Source: Aquirickettsiella gammari (lineage in GTDB: Bacteria > Pseudomonadota > Gammaproteobacteria > Diplorickettsiales > Diplorickettsiaceae). Taken from it: a stretch of 64,000 nt of DNA. A program made the position numbers and the translations under genes. The number at the start of each line of letters is the position of its first letter. Position 1 is the first letter of the stretch. The notes under the pieces were generated by a model. That model made no database searches. It was given only the letters and a program-made list of their open reading frames with translations, and had not been told where the DNA came from. The stretch lies in the NCBI GenBank assembly GCA_963701065.1, contig OY969558.1:1357955-1421954 (forward strand), in the 5' to 3' direction. Of the stretch, positions 60,577-64,000 are shown piece after piece.

Positions 60577-61729
60577 GCTTCCTGTACATATTGGTATCGT
60601 AGTCGGCGAGGCTTCAGGCGACTTATTGGCCGCTGGTCTTATCAAGGAATTAAAGCGAAGACAAATTCCTTTTATCATTGAAGGAATAACCGGTCCGGAA
60701 ATTCAAAAACAGGGTGCGCGTTCTTTCTGTTCGATGGAAAAGCTCTCGGTGATGGGCTTAGGTGAGATCCTTAAGCAGTTGCCGCAATTGTTACGTTGTC
60801 GTCAGCAAATTATTCAATATTTTATCGCACATCCGCCCGATGTTTTTATTGGTGTCGACGCGCCCGAATTTAATCTTGAGGTCGAAAAAAAATTAAAGCG
60901 ACAGGGTATCCCTACCGTACACTATGTCAGCCCTAGTGTGTGGGCGTGGCGTCGTTGGCGACTGAAAAAAATTGCTCGAAGTGTTAACCTGATGTTATGT
61001 CTGTTTCCATTTGAGAAACATTTTTATCAAGAACATCAGATTCCCGTGCAATGCGTCGGTCATCCTTTTGCCGATGAGATTCCTTTCGTCATTGATGAAC
61101 AAGCAGTACGTAAAACTCTGAGACTTCCCGAGTTGGCGCCCATCATGGCCTTATTGCCCGGCAGTCGAGCTAATGAGATTAATTATCTAGGCCGATTGTT
61201 TCTTGAAACAGCGCAACATTGTTATCAACAAAATCCCCAATTGATCTTTGTCGCCGCGATGGTGAATCAAGAAAGGCAACAACAATTTACCCAGCTTGCT
61301 AAAATGTATGCACCGACACTGCCTTTGCAAATCATTTGTGGCCAATCGCGTCAGGTGATGGCGGCGGCAGATCTGGTTTTACTCGCATCCGGTACCGCGA
61401 GCTTAGAGGCGATGCTGCTGAAAAAACCGATGGTAGTCGCTTATCGTATGAGCACTTTATCGTATTGGATGGCAAAGCTGTTGATTAAAGTAAATTATAT
61501 TGCCTTACCTAATTTATTGGCGAATAAATCCTTAGTGCCTGAATTTATTCAAGCGCAAGCAAACGTTAAAAATTTAGCGCAAGCTTTGTGTTACTATTTG
61601 AATAATCCGGATGTTGTCAGTAAACTAAAGCAGGAATTTTTAGTACTCCATCAACAACTGCGTGGTAATGCCAGTCAACAAGCACTCGATGCGATACTAA
61701 AACTTTTAAATACCCATCAACAGGTTTAG
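60560..61729 (+). CDS. lpxB: Lipid A disaccharide synthase
   Basis: LpxB joins UDP-diacylglucosamine to lipid X. The 389-residue family-19 glycosyltransferase has VVGEASGDLLAAGLI near the start, TVHYVSPSVWAWRRWRLKKI (about residues 120-140), ALLPGSRANEI and LLASGTASLEAML. The likely start is GTG 60560, overlapping lpxA by 17 bases; no ATG lies close by. Confidence 0.96.
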   Translation: MASYVKLPVHIGIVVGEASGDLLAAGLIKELKRRQIPFIIEGITGPEIQKQGARSFCSMEKLSVMGLGEILKQLPQLLRCRQQIIQYFIAHPPDVFIGVDAPEFNLEVEKKLKRQGIPTVHYVSPSVWAWRRWRLKKIARSVNLMLCLFPFEKHFYQEHQIPVQCVGHPFADEIPFVIDEQAVRKTLRLPELAPIMALLPGSRANEINYLGRLFLETAQHCYQQNPQLIFVAAMVNQERQQQFTQLAKMYAPTLPLQIICGQSRQVMAAADLVLLASGTASLEAMLLKKPMVVAYRMSTLSYWMAKLLIKVNYIALPNLLANKSLVPEFIQAQANVKNLAQALCYYLNNPDVVSKLKQEFLVLHQQLRGNASQQALDAILKLLNTHQQV

Positions 61730-61825
61730 AAAATAAATAACTGAATATCCGTCTATAAATAAATTAAATTTTTTTAAAGGCGGGAATAATTTACTTAATG
61801 CATCCATAAGGCTGTTAAAATTGTG

Positions 61826-62401
61826 ATGGAACAACAAACGATAGCCGGTGTTGATGAAGCAGGGCGAGGACCTCTCGCCGGTCCGGTCTTTGCCGCGGCG
61901 GTTATTTTAAATGGCAAAAAACCGATAATAGGTTTAGCTGACTCTAAACAATTAAGTGCGGCAAAGCGCGAATACCTGGCCGAAAAAATTCAACAACATG
62001 CTATAGCTTGGGCCGTAGGCCGTGCGGAAGTGGAAGAGATTGATCAACTCAATATTTTTCAGGCCAGTTTGCTGGCCATGCAGCGTGCTGTGTTAGGTTT
62101 AACTCAAGTACCCAGTTTAGTGTTGGTGGATGGAAAACACAGTCCAACATTGGCTTGTCCTACCGAAGCGATTATTAAGGGCGATCAAAAAATTGCCAGC
62201 ATCAGTGCGGCTTCTATATTAGCTAAGGTGCATCGTGACGCCGAAATGATTTTGTTGGACGCCGAATATCCCGGTTATGGTTTTGCACAACATAAAGGTT
62301 ATGGCACAAAGCAACACTTGCAGGCCTTGCAAGAATTAGGTCCTACGATCATACATCGACGTTCCTTCTCACCGGTTCGCCACTGTGAACGTATCGAGTG
62401 A
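61826..62401 (+). CDS. rnhB: Ribonuclease HII
   Basis: RNase HII removes ribonucleotides from DNA. The 191-residue protein has the catalytic GVDEAGRGPLAGPVFAAAVI, with Asp and Glu, and VLVDGKHSPTL with the third acid. A GTG directly before the ATG is an alternative start. dnaE, which often follows rnhB, is not present; a minus-strand gene is next. Confidence 0.96.
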   Translation: MEQQTIAGVDEAGRGPLAGPVFAAAVILNGKKPIIGLADSKQLSAAKREYLAEKIQQHAIAWAVGRAEVEEIDQLNIFQASLLAMQRAVLGLTQVPSLVLVDGKHSPTLACPTEAIIKGDQKIASISAASILAKVHRDAEMILLDAEYPGYGFAQHKGYGTKQHLQALQELGPTIIHRRSFSPVRHCERIE

Positions 62402-62427
62402 ATCAATACGAATGTTAAATTTATTAA

Positions 62428-63705
62428 TTAGAAGGTCATATTCATCTTCAGCGTACTCAGTAACATCGACGAGCATTTAGCTAAGCCATTTATCAGAAGC
62501 CTGTTATCCACTGTTTTTGCTTTATCTTCTTTGTTACGAAAGAAACTGCAAGAATTATCTGTAGAACTCACAATAGAATTTCTTTTACAGGTAGCTATGA
62601 TGGGCAAAATAGGTGTGCGAGCTGACTTTTCTGAAGCAATACTTGAAGTAATGGATGCCGTATCCGTTTTTTCACCAATCAGAGGTTCAATGTCTTGCTC
62701 GGTGCTAAGCCTTGTGCTCGGTGGAGTTTCCCGAGTTCGATGAAGGATATGGGTTAGATTATAGATTAACTTTCTAAACCAGTTAATCAAGCGCTGTAGT
62801 AATCCTTGATTTGAAGTGTTGCTTTGTTCCTTCGATGGCAATGATTGATCGGTAAGATTCTCTAGTGCATCAAAAAACTCTTCATCTTTATTCTCATCCT
62901 CACATGAATAATAACTATCACGGTCTGAGTTATCAGATTGATTCGGATCCTTCGTTTCATTGACTGGAAATTCATAACAGGAATGATAATCTTCATCCTC
63001 ATCGATATCTGATGTGTCAGCTGAGATAAACGTTTCTTTTTGCCTGGAGATATTTTTTTGGTAAGTATCAAGATTTTTTTGTAAGGAGGGGATATCCTTC
63101 TTTTCGATGGCGTCTTTTAGTGACGCTACATCGGTAGAATAGGCCAATAATATAAGTTTAGTCGAGCCATCATAGCTCGCTACAGCGACAGCAGGAAAGT
63201 AATGGGTGATCAGTATTTTTGCTATTCTTATTAATTCACTATTTTCTTCATTAGTAGATATTAAAAATTGATTCAAATTATCTAAAAAAAGATTAAATTT
63301 TAGTTTAGTTAAAGACGCAAAATTCTGTAAAGTTGTTATATTTTGTGTTTTAGTCCAAATATTAGCTTTAGTTAAAATTAAAAAAAGTAGCTCACTGAAA
63401 CCAATAAATTCGTCAAGCTGTTGTTTGATAGCACTTGACTCTACAGTAAGCGTGTTATTAGTTTCTTTAACAAATTTATCCGCTACGTGTTTGAATTTAG
63501 GGTTTATTAGCCCTGTAAGGATATCACTATTGAGCTGTTGCATTAACCCTTTAGATGATTCTAATTCCTCCTGTATTAGCATTAATAATTCGGCGTTATT
63601 TTTTTTATTTAAGGAGGAGTGCTTTTCTTGGTAAGTAAGATGCTCTTTTTTAAGCACGGTATAGACTTGGTTGATAGGAAGTTTAACGATATTATTTTCA
63701 GGCAT
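62428..63705 (-). CDS. Acidic hypothetical protein with repeated Tyr/Cys motifs
   Basis: I do not recognise this 425-residue protein. Residues 1-225 are helical and charged; 230-300 are strongly acidic and contain two related elements, DEDYHSCYEF and RDSYYSCEDENKDEEF; 300-330 have a short amphipathic or weakly hydrophobic stretch (LLQRLINWFRKLIYNLTHIL); the rest is Ser/Thr-rich. There is no signal peptide. Such an architecture is frequent among host-targeted proteins of Legionellales, but there is no direct evidence of export. It lies between rnhB, convergent with 26 bases between the stops, and the right edge, with an AAGGAATT upstream of the ATG. Confidence 0.6.
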   Translation of the reverse strand: MPENNIVKLPINQVYTVLKKEHLTYQEKHSSLNKKNNAELLMLIQEELESSKGLMQQLNSDILTGLINPKFKHVADKFVKETNNTLTVESSAIKQQLDEFIGFSELLFLILTKANIWTKTQNITTLQNFASLTKLKFNLFLDNLNQFLISTNEENSELIRIAKILITHYFPAVAVASYDGSTKLILLAYSTDVASLKDAIEKKDIPSLQKNLDTYQKNISRQKETFISADTSDIDEDEDYHSCYEFPVNETKDPNQSDNSDRDSYYSCEDENKDEEFFDALENLTDQSLPSKEQSNTSNQGLLQRLINWFRKLIYNLTHILHRTRETPPSTRLSTEQDIEPLIGEKTDTASITSSIASEKSARTPILPIIATCKRNSIVSSTDNSCSFFRNKEDKAKTVDNRLLINGLAKCSSMLLSTLKMNMTF

Positions 63706-63818
63706 ACAGAAATTCCTTTAATTATTGTTATTTCAGGAAGATGTTCGATGCAGATAAGATGTACATAAAAAATAAAATTACCTAATCTATATCAATAATT
63801 ATTGTATAGCGACTTCTC

Positions 63819-63850
63819 AAAATAATCCACTTAATAGTGGATTATTTTTT
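63819..63850. terminator. Bidirectional-looking terminator
   Basis: A perfect 12-bp inverted repeat AAAATAATCCAC/GTGGATTATTTT with a 6-base loop is followed by T on both strands. No gene in the window ends here, so it probably serves a leader transcript or a gene to the right on the minus strand. Confidence 0.75.
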
Positions 63851-63863
63851 GTCTTAAATAGGG

Positions 63864-63879
63864 TATAATGGGGTATAAT
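63864..63879 (+). promoter_or_regulatory. Tandem TATAAT boxes at the right edge
   Basis: GGGTATAAT occurs twice, exactly 10 bases apart (TATAAT at 63864-63869 and 63874-63879). TTGTCT lies 19 bases before the second. They may drive a gene beyond the window. Confidence 0.45.
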
Positions 63880-63908
63880 AAACGGACTTGATCACGTAAA
63901 AGTGATTG

Positions 63909-63924
63909 ATTAAATCGATTTAAT
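63909..63924. promoter_or_regulatory. 16-bp perfect palindrome, possible operator
   Basis: ATTAAATCGATTTAAT is its own reverse complement and lies about 30 bases after the tandem TATAAT boxes. A short hairpin TCAC/GTGA precedes it. It could bind a dimeric regulator. Confidence 0.35.
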
Positions 63925-64000
63925 TTTGTTTTTTTGTGTATTATAAATTTCGCAAAAACCTTATTCGAAATAAATCTTAATGTGAGAAATTTATTTTAGT

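Overview
The window looks like a chromosome segment of an AT-rich gammaproteobacterium of the order Legionellales, most likely a host-associated member of the Coxiellaceae (Rickettsiella or Diplorickettsia-like). The evidence is dotD-dotC-dotB of the Dot/Icm type IVB secretion system, classical gammaproteobacterial housekeeping clusters (rpsB-tsf-pyrH-frr-uppS-cdsA-dxr-bamA-skp-lpxD-fabZ-lpxA-lpxB-rnhB), and several large lineage-specific proteins with coiled-coil, leucine-rich-like and J-like segments. The genus is an inference, since no 16S gene is present.

Layout. 1-12.8 kb: end of accC, prmA, hemA, a four-gene MCE/Mla-type lipid transport operon on the minus strand, a small cysteine-rich exported protein, prfA, prmC, a DksA protein with a long histone-H1-like basic N-terminus, and pncB. 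13.1-18.4 kb: a lineage-specific locus with a leucine-rich/coiled-coil protein (called A1 here), a J-like protein (B1) and a rearranged third copy, lying between pncB and pncA. 18.6-26.3 kb: pncA, epmA, dotB-dotC-dotD, rsmD, ftsY, rubredoxin, hemJ, hemF. 26.5-31.5 kb: a second A-B pair (A2, B2) next to a tyrosine recombinase. 31.6-37.8 kb: two paralogous multi-span membrane proteins, pdxT-pdxS, and an RhlE-like helicase. 38.0-44.7 kb: a compact integrative element with an integrase, an AlpA-like factor, a divergent regulator, replication-type genes, a lone NrdR-like zinc ribbon and a Phd/VapC module. It is bounded by 27-bp near-identical repeats and lies next to tRNA-Asn. Inside its left end are two tandem copies of an undescribed 42-residue protein gene with matching promoters. 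44.9-62.4 kb: tRNA-Asn, rplU-rpmA-obgE, an IHF-like gene, a CDP-alcohol phosphatidyltransferase, hda, wrbA, then the long translation/envelope cluster. rseP, normally between dxr and bamA, is absent there. 62.4-64 kb: an acidic hypothetical protein and a regulatory-looking right edge.

The strongest candidate for something new is the duplicated A-B gene pair. Each pair encodes a leucine-rich-like protein followed by a protein with an HPD-containing J-like segment. Both members of a pair end in the same C-terminal tail, and in the second pair the DNA of the tail is almost identical between the two genes and continues past the stop codon. With dotDCB encoded nearby, the simplest hypothesis is a co-expressed pair of secreted host-directed proteins with a shared C-terminal export signal. 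This is inference, not demonstrated by the sequence. The second most interesting region is the small satellite-like element and its tandem 42-residue genes. All coordinates and motif statements come from reading the sequence by eye. No database search was possible.
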